Assembly: GCA_030589715.1 (NCBI GenBank)
Contig: JAUUVE010000065.1
Span: 1-8,705 of the forward strand
Length of the DNA: 8,705 bases
Origin: Desulfobacteraceae bacterium
GTDB lineage: Bacteria; Desulfobacterota; DSM-4660; Desulfatiglandales; Desulfatiglandaceae
Reading direction: 5' to 3'
Of the stretch, positions 1 through 6,210 are shown one piece after another. A program made the position numbers and the translations under genes. The notes below the pieces were generated by a model that was given only the letters and a program-made list of their open reading frames with translations, had not been told where the DNA came from and made no database searches. The number at the start of each line of letters is the position of its first letter. Within the stretch, counting starts at the first letter, position 1.

Positions 1-186
1 GGTCTTCAATGTGGGTATTGCACTCCCGGAATGCTGATTACGGCATACGAATTTCTTAATAACAACGCTAATCCTACAGAAGAAGAAACACGAGAAATCA
101 TGGCAGGGGTATTGTGTCGATGCACGGGATACAAACAGGTCATCGATTCGGTTATGGCAGCAGCAGCTGAAATGAGAGGGAAATGA
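1..186 (+). CDS. Molybdenum hydroxylase [2Fe-2S] small subunit, C-terminal fragment (5' end outside window)
   Basis: This is the last 61 codons of an iron-sulfur subunit of the xanthine dehydrogenase / CO dehydrogenase (CoxS) / 4-hydroxybenzoyl-CoA reductase family. The fragment opens with QCGYCTPGM (Cys at visible residues 4 and 7) and continues to LCRCTGY (Cys 39 and 41). These are the four ligands of the helical-domain [2Fe-2S] cluster, which passes electrons between the molybdopterin subunit and the second, ferredoxin-like cluster. The N-terminal ferredoxin domain lies before the window. Family members are about 150-165 residues, so roughly 100 residues are missing. Its TGA stop overlaps the livH start in an ATGA arrangement, which implies co-transcription and translational coupling with the transporter. 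The molybdenum and any FAD subunit would be expected upstream. The fragment cannot distinguish a purine, aromatic-CoA, nicotinate or aldehyde enzyme. Confidence 0.93.
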   Translation, partial: GLQCGYCTPGMLITAYEFLNNNANPTEEETREIMAGVLCRCTGYKQVIDSVMAAAAEMRGK

Positions 187-1058
187 TCTTTCAGCAACTG
201 ATCAACGGGCTGATGTTGGGCGCCAATTATTCCCTTGTGGCCATCGGATACACCTTGATATTCGGGGTGCTGGGGCTTCTTCATTTTGCCCACGGCGAGG
301 TCTTGATGGCAGGCGCTTTTATGGGGTTTTATATCATTTTATGGACCGACCTCCCCCTCTACATTACCCTTCCCCTGACCATGATAGCAACTGGTGCGTT
401 GGGGATCATTATTGATCTGCTGGCCATCAGACCTCTTAGAAAGGACTTTCACCTAGCCCCCCTCTTGAGTACCATAGGCGTTACGATCATTCTCCAGAAC
501 TTAGCCGTGAAGCTCTTTGGAGGATACGGAACGCGTTTCCCAGATGCGATTAAGGACTACCATTTCAAGATCGGCTCTCTTTTTATCAGTTCCATAAACA
601 TCCTGACACTCGGGATTTCCATATTCCTGATGATTGCACTCTATTTTTTTATTTCAAAAACAAAGATTGGTAAGGCCATGAGAGCGGTTTCTGAAAGCCA
701 TCTTACTGCAGGGCTTTTGGGGGTGAATGTGGACTGGATCGTCTTGCTCACCTTTGGAATAGCCTCGGCCTTGGCAGGGGCTTCGGGCGTAATGATCGGC
801 TTGGCTTTTCACGCTATCAGCCCTTTCATCGGACTTACCTTTGCTCTCAAAGGACTCGTTGTCATGCTCCTTGGCGGGCTTGGAAATGTGTTGGGGGCGA
901 TGATTGGGGGACTCATCCTGGGGATGGCGGAGGTACTTGCTATTGTTGTGCTTCCCACGGAGATCAATTTGCAGGACATTTTCTCTTTCGGTATCATGAT
1001 CCTCATACTGATATTCAGACCCACTGGTCTTTTTGGAACTCGTATTACCCAGGGTTAA
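183..1058 (+). CDS. livH: Branched-chain amino acid-type ABC transporter permease LivH
   Basis: Integral inner-membrane permease of the HAAT (hydrophobic amino acid) ABC importer family, 291 residues, a normal length. It is made almost entirely of hydrophobic segments. Diagnostic blocks are LHFAHGEVLM at residues 33-42 (the family's NFAHGE motif), the cytoplasmic loop GKAMRAVSES at 163-172, the run KGLVVMLLGGLGNVLGA around 223-239, and the closing FRPTGLFG at 278-285. It would pair with LivM to form the membrane channel driven by LivG and LivF. The ATG overlaps the stop of the preceding iron-sulfur subunit by four bases, with a GAGAGGGAA ribosome-binding stretch just before it. This coupling suggests that the imported compound is related to the substrate of the upstream hydroxylase. 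Family assignment is firm. The transported solute is not determined, because Liv-type systems also carry aromatic acids, amides and urea. Confidence 0.96.
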   Translation: MIFQQLINGLMLGANYSLVAIGYTLIFGVLGLLHFAHGEVLMAGAFMGFYIILWTDLPLYITLPLTMIATGALGIIIDLLAIRPLRKDFHLAPLLSTIGVTIILQNLAVKLFGGYGTRFPDAIKDYHFKIGSLFISSINILTLGISIFLMIALYFFISKTKIGKAMRAVSESHLTAGLLGVNVDWIVLLTFGIASALAGASGVMIGLAFHAISPFIGLTFALKGLVVMLLGGLGNVLGAMIGGLILGMAEVLAIVVLPTEINLQDIFSFGIMILILIFRPTGLFGTRITQG

Positions 1059-1070
1059 CAGGATCTGGTT

Positions 1071-1928
1071 TTGGATTATCTGATTTCAGTCGCTACCATT
1101 GCGGGCATCTATATCATAATGGCCATGAGCTTTTATCTTCCCTTTATGACCGGCCAGATATCATTGGGACAAGCCGGTTTCATGGCCATAGGGGCATACG
1201 GGTCAGCGGTCTGCTCGGTGAAGTTTGGGATTCCATATGTTCCTGCCATTTTGATTGGTGGGAGTGTAGCGGGGATCGTGGGGTTTTTCGTGGGAATCCC
1301 GGCCCTGCGAATTAAAGGGATCTATCTGTTGCTTTTGACGCTGGGGTTTGGCGAAATCATCCGCGTGGTTTTTATCAATGTGGAGTACATCGGTGCGGCT
1401 GCCGGCTTTCCCGGCATACCCTATCAGGATCATTCCCTTCTGTATAGCTACATCATGGTGTTTATACTTATCATCTTTTTCAGCCGCTTACGGAAATCAC
1501 GGATGGGAAGGGCTTTTCATGCTGTTGGCAGTGATGAGGACGCCGCTGAGGTCATTGGTGTGAACATTACTTCTGTCAAACTCATCGCTTTTTCAACAGG
1601 GGGTTTTATCGCCGGAATCGGTGGAGGGATCTTTGCCCATTACCAGGAATACATTGAACCCCTCATGTTTGATGTCATGCATTCCGTTGAATTCATCGTA
1701 TTCACGATATTTGGCGGCATCCAGATCTTCTGGGGTCCCATGTTCGGCGCGTTTGTTCTCACCATGATTCCGGAGTTTCTCCGGGTCATTCAGGAGTGGC
1801 GAATGGAGTTATTTGGGGCCCTTTTGATTATTATGATGATTCTCAGGCCCCAGGGGGTCATAGGATTAGATACCATACAGGGTCTAAAGAAAGTTTCGAG
1901 CAGAATCCTTGGAAGAGGTCTATCCTAA
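1071..1928 (+). CDS. livM: Branched-chain amino acid-type ABC transporter permease LivM
   Basis: Second membrane permease of the importer, 285 residues. Family blocks visible in order are GQISLGQAGFMAIGAY at residues 28-43, IPALRIKGIYLLLLTLGFGE at 76-95, the cytoplasmic loop GRAFHAVGSDEDAAEVIGVN at 146-165 that docks on the ATPase, GGIQIFWGPMFGA at 215-227, and RPQGVIG at 259-265. The start is a TTG codon, chosen because an AGGA ribosome-binding site lies seven bases upstream and because translation from here gives the short hydrophilic N-terminus before the first membrane segment that is expected of the family. It begins 12 bases after livH ends and is followed by a 30-base gap to livG. The length is on the short side for LivM proteins, since some carry an N-terminal extension, but all core blocks are present. 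Confidence 0.95.
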   Translation: MDYLISVATIAGIYIIMAMSFYLPFMTGQISLGQAGFMAIGAYGSAVCSVKFGIPYVPAILIGGSVAGIVGFFVGIPALRIKGIYLLLLTLGFGEIIRVVFINVEYIGAAAGFPGIPYQDHSLLYSYIMVFILIIFFSRLRKSRMGRAFHAVGSDEDAAEVIGVNITSVKLIAFSTGGFIAGIGGGIFAHYQEYIEPLMFDVMHSVEFIVFTIFGGIQIFWGPMFGAFVLTMIPEFLRVIQEWRMELFGALLIIMMILRPQGVIGLDTIQGLKKVSSRILGRGLS

Positions 1929-1958
1929 GACCTTAAGCTGTTTTTATTTGGATAAAAA

Positions 1959-2720
1959 ATGATCCTCAACATCAGGAATGTGGCCAAACAGTTCAACGGG
2001 TTCCATGCCCTTTCAAATATCGGGGTAGATGTGGCGGAGGGGAAGATCCACGCAATCATCGGCCCAAATGGGGCGGGTAAGACCACCCTTTTCAATCTGA
2101 TCAGCGGGGTGTATGATTTGACTGAAGGAGAGATCCGCTTCAAGGATGTGGTGATCAACCAATTGAAACCTCACCTCAGGGCTAAGCTTGGCATTGGTCG
2201 GACATTTCAAATTGTGCGCCTTTTTGGCTTAATGAGTGTCTTGGAAAACGTAATGATAGGCACCCATTGCAAAACCAGGGCAGGCCTCCTAAAGACCTTT
2301 CTCAGGTTTTCAAGAAAAGAATTGACGGAAGAAAAGGCGACCCGAGAAAATGCAACGCGTTGGCTGGAATTCGTGGGCCTGGCCCACAAGGCTGATCAAA
2401 CGGCCTCCAACCTCCCCCATGCCGAACAGAGGCTTGTGGAGATTGCAAGGGCCTTGGCACTGGACCCCGAACTTATTCTTCTCGACGAACCAGCAGCAGG
2501 TATGAATCTAAACGAGACCCTGAAACTCGACGCGCTTATCTCAAAGATCAACCAAATGGGGAAAGCAATTCTCTTAATCGAGCATAACATGGAACTTGTT
2601 ATGGAAATATCCCATGTAATTACGGTACTGAACTTCGGGATGAAGATCGCCGAGGGAGTTTCTTCTGAAATTCAGAATAATCCTAAAGTCATAGAAGCCT
2701 ATCTGGGTAGAAAAAAATGA
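1959..2720 (+). CDS. livG: Liv-type ABC transporter ATP-binding protein LivG
   Basis: Cytoplasmic ATPase of the importer, 253 residues. Visible motifs are Walker A GPNGAGKTT at residues 35-43, Q-loop RTFQ ending at 84, Walker B LILLDEP at 172-178 with catalytic Glu177, the AAGMN segment after it, and the H-loop His209 in IEHN. The C-terminal IEAYLG signature of the family is present at 245-250. The oddity is the ABC signature: where most ABC proteins have LSGGQ and LivG proteins usually have L-P/S-Y-G-x-Q, this one reads LPHAEQ at 152-157, so the second glycine is alanine. The following EIARALA helix is normal. The ribosome-binding site is weak (only GGAT about five bases before an A-rich run and the ATG), so translation may depend on coupling to livM. 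The stop overlaps the livF start by four bases. Confidence 0.95.
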   Translation: MILNIRNVAKQFNGFHALSNIGVDVAEGKIHAIIGPNGAGKTTLFNLISGVYDLTEGEIRFKDVVINQLKPHLRAKLGIGRTFQIVRLFGLMSVLENVMIGTHCKTRAGLLKTFLRFSRKELTEEKATRENATRWLEFVGLAHKADQTASNLPHAEQRLVEIARALALDPELILLDEPAAGMNLNETLKLDALISKINQMGKAILLIEHNMELVMEISHVITVLNFGMKIAEGVSSEIQNNPKVIEAYLGRKK

Positions 2721-3454
2721 TCAAGATGTTGTCCGTTAAGGGAGTCTCTTCGGGATATGGAAAACTTCTCGCCATTCACGACGTGGATATCAATGTGAAA
2801 AAAGGAGAAGTGGTGGTCCTAATTGGGGCTAATGGCGCCGGAAAGAGCACGCTCTTGAGGACAATATCAGGGGTGTTGAGACCCAGTAAAGGCCAAATAA
2901 TCTTTCAGGGCCGGAAGATAAATGGATATAAGCCCCATTCGATCGTAAAAATGGGAGTGGTCCAGATCCAGGAAGGCAGAGGTATCTTAGCCCGTATGAC
3001 CGTAAAGGAAAATCTGGAAATGGGAGCCTACCTTCGTTCTGACAAGGGTGCAATAGAAAAAGATCTGGTTCAGACATTCGAGAAATTCCCCCATCTCAAA
3101 GACCGTCTGAGCCAAAATGCAGGCACCCTTTCAGGGGGTGAGCAACAGATGTTGGCCATCGGCCGGAGCCTGATGGCAAGGCCACAGCTTCTCCTCATGG
3201 ACGAACCTTCGCTTGGGCTGGCCCCTGTTATAGTGGAGTTCATCCTTGAAACGATCCATGATCTTCGCGAAAAGGATGAATATACAATTCTACTGGTTGA
3301 ACAGAACGCCAATCAGGCCCTGGATGTAGCCGATCGCGGATATGTCTTGGAGACAGGACGGATTGTCATTGAAGGAAAAAGCCAGGAGTTACGTGATAAC
3401 GAAAAGGTCCAGAGGGCCTATCTGGGAAAAACTATTAGATCGAGGGAAAATTAG
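2717..3454 (+). CDS. livF: Liv-type ABC transporter ATP-binding protein LivF
   Basis: Second ATPase of the importer, 245 residues. It has Walker A GANGAGKST at residues 37-45, the LivF-typical QEGRGILARMTVKENL block at 85-100, a canonical signature LSGGEQ at 138-143, and Walker B LLLMDEPSLGLAP at 158-170. VEQN at 194-197 replaces the usual H-loop histidine with Gln, which is normal for LivF. In the LivG-LivF heterodimer each composite ATP site uses the signature of the other subunit, so the normal LivF signature faces the LivG Walker A, and the altered LivG signature faces the LivF Walker A. The start overlaps the livG stop as ATGA. An in-frame ATG three codons later (Met4) is an alternative start. 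The gene ends 102 bases before the binding-protein gene. Confidence 0.96.
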   Translation: MIKMLSVKGVSSGYGKLLAIHDVDINVKKGEVVVLIGANGAGKSTLLRTISGVLRPSKGQIIFQGRKINGYKPHSIVKMGVVQIQEGRGILARMTVKENLEMGAYLRSDKGAIEKDLVQTFEKFPHLKDRLSQNAGTLSGGEQQMLAIGRSLMARPQLLLMDEPSLGLAPVIVEFILETIHDLREKDEYTILLVEQNANQALDVADRGYVLETGRIVIEGKSQELRDNEKVQRAYLGKTIRSREN

Positions 3455-3556
3455 TCCGTTAAGCCGGCAAACGTGTAAAAAGAAAAAGGGGGTGATAAAA
3501 AAGAAGGCAAAGGGATTTTAGGCAGTTCAGGTTAAACACCTAAGGAGGTAGTTAAG
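3455..3556 (+). promoter_or_regulatory. livF to binding-protein spacer with strong ribosome-binding site
   Basis: This 102-base purine-rich spacer contains no gene. A perfect AGGAGG at 3543-3548 sits eight bases before the ATG at 3557, the strongest Shine-Dalgarno site in the window. That fits a binding protein made in excess over its membrane partners. The ACCT at 3538-3541 could pair either with AGGT at 3529-3532 or with the Shine-Dalgarno AGGT at 3546-3549, and TTAGG at 3518-3522 could pair with CCTAA at 3539-3543. These stems are only four to five base pairs and may be chance. No convincing promoter or terminator is seen. Confidence 0.6.
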
Positions 3557-4732
3557 ATGAAAAAGAGACTTTTTGTGGCTTTTATGATTGTGGCATTTTT
3601 CTCTACCCTTAGCCTGGTTTTGGCGCCATCCTCCCAAGCCGGGAAGCTTTCCGGGGATAAGGTCAAAATCGGCGCCATTTATTCCACTTCAGGCGTTTGC
3701 GCAGAGTGGGGTATGGCTGCGAAGATAGCAGGGGATATTGCGGTTGAGGAGATCAACGCAGCGGGTGGTATCGGCGGTGTTCCCATAGAGATCACCTGGT
3801 ATGACGTTGGTTGCAAGGCCCCCCCTGCCATCCCGGTTATTCAAAAGCTTGCAAAGCAAGACAAGGTCCTTGTGGTCAACGGGCCCTGTCAGAGTTCTGT
3901 GTGCGAGGTCATCTTCCCCAAACTCAACAGGCTGAAACTTGTGCTTGTCTCGTTTTGCTCTTCAAAACCTGGCCTGTCCGCCCTCAGCCCATGGGCCTTC
4001 AGGAATACCCTGACAAGCGACAAACAGCTCGCGCCGGCCATAGAAAAATGGAAGAAAGAATACAACATCAAAACCGCAGTGATTCTTTACAACTCCGAAG
4101 ATGCCGTTTCCACGGTGGAGGGGAAGAAGATTATGCCTGTCCTCTTCAAAAAATACGGCATAAAACTGCTCAAAATGTTTTCGTTTCAGACCCAGACCCT
4201 TGATTTCGCGCCATTCATGACCGAAATCAAGGCCCTCAACCCTGACGGGATTGCCGTTGGGAGCTGCTATGAGCATGGTGCCAAGATTGCTATCGAGGCC
4301 CTCCGGCAGGGCATCAAGGCACCTATTCTTGGCGGAGCCTGTAACAGCACGCCGGGACTGATCGAGATCGGTGGGGATGCCGTCGAAGGATATTATGGTT
4401 CGACAGCCGCCTGGATCGAAGGGAATCCGGACCCAAGAATGGTCAAGTTTCTTGAGAAGTTCAAGGCGCGTTCTCCCGGTGGAAAAGCACCCCCGTATGG
4501 TGGACCTCGTTCCTACGACAACATATACATCATCAAAAAGGTCATGGAAGAGGAAGGGGTGACCAACAAACCAGAAGACCTTGAGAAAGACCGGGATAAG
4601 ATACGTCAGGGCTGGAAAAAACTGAAAGATTATGATGGAATCTCTGGTATTACCACCATGGACAAGAATGGAGATGGGGTCGGAGGCGTGAAGACCCTTA
4701 TGGTTGAAGGTGGAAGATTTGTACCCAAGTAA
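3557..4732 (+). CDS. Periplasmic substrate-binding protein of the Liv-type ABC importer
   Basis: 391-residue solute receptor of the Peripla_BP_6 (LivJ/LivK-like) type. It has a Sec signal peptide: basic MKKR, a hydrophobic stretch to about residue 23, and a likely cleavage after SQA at residue 28. There is no lipobox cysteine, so it should be a soluble periplasmic protein. The mature protein begins with KVKIGAIYSTSG, followed by the typical AVEEINAAGGIGG at 62-74, the GPCQSS loop at 109-114, the DFAPFMTEIKALNPDGIAVG block at 216-235, and a C-terminal DKNGDG turn at 369-374. It has seven cysteines (48, 86, 111, 116, 134, 237, 262), several in loops that line the ligand cleft in this family. 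The adjacent livHMGF genes make it their cognate receptor. The ligand is not identifiable from sequence; amino acids, aromatic acids and dicarboxylates are all known for the family. Confidence 0.94.
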   Translation: MKKRLFVAFMIVAFFSTLSLVLAPSSQAGKLSGDKVKIGAIYSTSGVCAEWGMAAKIAGDIAVEEINAAGGIGGVPIEITWYDVGCKAPPAIPVIQKLAKQDKVLVVNGPCQSSVCEVIFPKLNRLKLVLVSFCSSKPGLSALSPWAFRNTLTSDKQLAPAIEKWKKEYNIKTAVILYNSEDAVSTVEGKKIMPVLFKKYGIKLLKMFSFQTQTLDFAPFMTEIKALNPDGIAVGSCYEHGAKIAIEALRQGIKAPILGGACNSTPGLIEIGGDAVEGYYGSTAAWIEGNPDPRMVKFLEKFKARSPGGKAPPYGGPRSYDNIYIIKKVMEEEGVTNKPEDLEKDRDKIRQGWKKLKDYDGISGITTMDKNGDGVGGVKTLMVEGGRFVPK

Positions 4733-4786
4733 TAAAAAGGGTCTCAAAGAGTACCGGGCCTAATCAATGCCCACCAATTAAATCTA

Positions 4787-4799
4787 AGGGCTTGCGCAA
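4787..4799 (+). repeat. Left terminal inverted repeat of the MITE-like element
   Basis: The 13 bases AGGGCTTGCGCAA are exactly complementary to 4924-4936. The inner eight bases TTGCGCAA are themselves palindromic. The outermost A belongs to the flanking TAA duplication. Confidence 0.85.
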
Positions 4800-4935
4800 T
4801 AATAACTTCGCAGAATTGGCGTCCGGATTTGGGTCAGAAATAGTAGTACTATTTGGAGGATTTTGCGATTGAGGAGCGGTCGAATATGACCTGAAGATGG
4901 AATGCGAAAATGTGAAATTATTTTTGCGCAAGCCC
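4788..4935. mobile_element. MITE-like non-autonomous element with terminal inverted repeats
   Basis: A 148-bp segment begins GGGCTTGCGCAA and ends with its exact complement TTGCGCAAGCCC. The inverted match extends inwards with interruptions: 22 of the first 25 bases (4788-4812 against 4911-4935) are complementary. One base outside (4787/4936) also pairs, because the flanks are the direct repeat TAA at 4785-4787 and 4936-4938, as expected of a target-site duplication (CTAA if one counts four bases). There is no open reading frame that could be a transposase. Terminal repeats beginning GGGCTT/GGGCTTG together with short TA-centred duplications are seen among IS5-related elements, so mobilisation by such a transposase is a reasonable inference but is not shown here. 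Alternatively it could be a structural intergenic repeat. Confidence 0.75.
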
Positions 4936-4936
4936 T
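4924..4936 (-). repeat. Right terminal inverted repeat of the MITE-like element
   Basis: TTGCGCAAGCCCT, the exact reverse complement of 4787-4799. It is followed by the right copy of the TAA duplication, whose T at 4936 is shared with the repeat. Confidence 0.85.
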
Positions 4937-5155
4937 AAGTGAGTGCTAAGGAATTTCCATTTCATAAATAAACAATTTTACGCAAGGTCAAGGAAATTGA
5001 TGAATTCCGTGGAGCGGTACAATTAGTATGCCACGCGAGTGATTCTGAAGACTGATGTAGAGATTGCGGTAAAGGACAATTCCTGGGTGAGAACTAACCG
5101 TGCGATAGTTGCCATGGTTAGGCATTGAATCAAGTTCAAAAAGGGATGGTCGCAT

Positions 5156-5212
5156 TAGCCATCCGCCATGGCTCATCAAGAAAGCTACAGAAGCTTTTGA
5201 GGCGGATGGCTA
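5156..5212 (+). promoter_or_regulatory. Nested hairpin in the leader of the CoA-transferase operon
   Basis: TAGCCATCCGCC at 5156-5167 is perfectly complementary to GGCGGATGGCTA at 5201-5212, giving a 12-bp GC-rich stem. Its 33-base loop contains a second stem, AAAGCT at 5181-5186 with AGCTTT at 5192-5197, around the loop ACAGA. The structure ends 44 bases before the CoA-transferase ATG and 28 bases before its ribosome-binding site. It is not followed by a run of T, so it does not look like a simple intrinsic terminator. It could be an mRNA leader structure, a protein-binding palindrome or a small repeat element. The pairing is seen directly; the function is unknown. Confidence 0.6.
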
Positions 5213-5240
5213 TATTATTCTACGGCGTAAATATACTATT

Positions 5241-5246
5241 GGAGGG
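5241..5246 (+). promoter_or_regulatory. Ribosome-binding site that fixes the CoA-transferase subunit A start
   Basis: GGAGGG lies ten bases before the ATG at 5257. It supports that start over the earlier in-frame TTG at 5125, which has no such site. An AGGA at 5250-5253 is too close to the ATG to be the main site. Confidence 0.65.
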
Positions 5247-5256
5247 TATAGGATTT

Positions 5257-6210
5257 ATGGTAAAGACTTACAAAGAACTGAGGGAAGTTATTGCCAAGAA
5301 GAACCGGGGGTTACGTGAAAAAGTCATGTCCTTGGAAGAGGCCGTGGGGATGATCAAAGATGGCGATCATGTTGCCTCAGGGGGCTGTCACTACTCCAGG
5401 ACACCCATGGCCGCTATCTGGGAAATCATCCGCCAAAAGAAGAAAAACCTGGTTTATTCAAGGAGCATTACATCCACCGAAGGGGATCTCCTTTTAGTAT
5501 CTGAGGCCACAAAACACGTGGTTACAAGCTGGTTCAGCCCTGGTGTCACATGGGGTGTTTCCCGTGTGATGCGTCATTACATGCAGGAAGGGCTTGCGGT
5601 TTTCGATGAATGGAGTCATATGACCCTTGGTCTGCGGTACAGGGCAGGGGCAATGGGAGTTCCCTTTATGCCAGCAAGGTCCATGCTGGGTTCTGATCTC
5701 TACCCGAGACTTTCCGATATCAAGGAGATGGAATGTCCCTATACAGGGGAGAAACTGGCTCTGGTACCGGCTCTCAACCCTGATGTGGCCATACTTCATA
5801 CACAGCGTTGTGATCCCTATGGCAACGTTCAAAGTGAAGGGCTTCCTTTTATGGATGAAGATATTGCATTGGCCGCCGACAAGGTCATAATCACAACGGA
5901 AAGGATTGTGAGTAATGATCAGGTGAGAAGGACACCCGACAGAACCACTATTCCTTTTTTCTGCGTAGATGCGGTAGTGGAGGTCCCTTACGGGTGTCTG
6001 CCACACGAGTGTTACGGACAATATGAACCAGATTTTAAGCATATGGATAAATACGTGAAACTTATGATGGGAAAAGGACCAGATGGCGTGAAGGAATATT
6101 TGGAACAATACGTATTTTCTCCTGCAACATGGAACGACTACTTGGACATGTTAGGATTCAAAAATATTCTCAAAGCGACAGTTCAGGGGAAGGGGGTTTA
6201 CTATGACTAA
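5257..6210 (+). CDS. Family I CoA-transferase, subunit A (glutaconate CoA-transferase GctA-like)
   Basis: 317 residues from the ATG at 5257, close to the roughly 320 of glutaconate CoA-transferase subunit A. Recognisable GctA-like segments are KDGDHVASGG at residues 34-43, the ALNPDVAILHTQRCDPYGNV block at 172-191, ADKVIITTERIVSNDQVRR at 207-225, FCVDAVVEVPYGCLPHECYG at 235-254, and a C-terminal YLDMLG at 295-300. Together with subunit B it should move CoA between acyl-CoA and a free carboxylate in the cytoplasm. Open reading continues upstream in frame to a TTG at 5125, but those 44 codons cross the leader hairpin, look unlike the family and lack a ribosome-binding site, so they are left out. 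Its last eight bases overlap subunit B. The true substrate may be glutaconate or another carboxylic acid. A ring-opening hydrolase role of the IpdAB type is less likely because subunit B keeps its catalytic Glu. Confidence 0.92.
   Translation: MVKTYKELREVIAKKNRGLREKVMSLEEAVGMIKDGDHVASGGCHYSRTPMAAIWEIIRQKKKNLVYSRSITSTEGDLLLVSEATKHVVTSWFSPGVTWGVSRVMRHYMQEGLAVFDEWSHMTLGLRYRAGAMGVPFMPARSMLGSDLYPRLSDIKEMECPYTGEKLALVPALNPDVAILHTQRCDPYGNVQSEGLPFMDEDIALAADKVIITTERIVSNDQVRRTPDRTTIPFFCVDAVVEVPYGCLPHECYGQYEPDFKHMDKYVKLMMGKGPDGVKEYLEQYVFSPATWNDYLDMLGFKNILKATVQGKGVYYD

Larger units (their letters stand above)
4733..5256. other. 524-base non-coding gap between binding protein and CoA-transferase genes
   Basis: No credible gene is found on either strand here. 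All frames break into short pieces without ribosome-binding sites or recognisable domains. The gap holds, in order, a short spacer after the binding-protein stop, the inverted-repeat element at 4788-4935, an AT-rich stretch around 4950-4980, an undistinguished stretch to about 5150, the nested hairpin at 5156-5212, and the ribosome-binding site of the CoA-transferase. Since the downstream genes are more than 500 bases from the transporter genes, they probably have their own promoter somewhere in this gap, but no clear -35/-10 pair could be picked out. Confidence 0.75.

Noticed and set aside
4661..4696. DKNGDGVGG at residues 369-377 of the binding protein as an EF-hand or dockerin calcium loop
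   Set aside because: The twelfth loop position is Thr instead of Glu/Asp and there are no flanking EF helices. A D-x-N-G-D turn near the C-terminus is common in LivK-like receptors.
3962..4747. A 261-codon open frame on the - strand across the binding-protein gene
   Set aside because: It lies antisense to a gene with a clear signal peptide and family motifs, its translation shows no recognisable domain, and it has no good ribosome-binding site. Such frames arise from codon bias of the + strand gene.
4756..4772. GGGC...GCCC stem after the binding-protein gene as a terminator
   Set aside because: Only four base pairs with a nine-base loop and no T run follow, so it is too weak to call.
5232..5237. 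TATACT as a -10 promoter box for the CoA-transferase operon
   Set aside because: No acceptable -35 lies 16-18 bases upstream, and the transcript would begin at or inside the ribosome-binding site at 5241-5246.
5125..5256. In-frame N-terminal extension of CoA-transferase subunit A from a TTG codon
   Set aside because: The 44 extra codons run through the perfect hairpin, have no family resemblance and no ribosome-binding site, and the protein already has normal GctA length from the ATG at 5257.
4988..5318. Short open frames on both strands (63 codons at 4988-5179 on the - strand, 69 codons at 5109-5318 on the + strand)
   Set aside because: They lack ribosome-binding sites and recognisable domains, and they overlap the hairpin and the CoA-transferase start. 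They were considered as remnants of a transposase or another gene, but no family motif could be found.
5494..6108. A 204-codon open frame on the - strand inside CoA-transferase subunit A
   Set aside because: It is the shadow of a strongly conserved enzyme gene. The translation is rich in His, Cys and Trp with no domain features.
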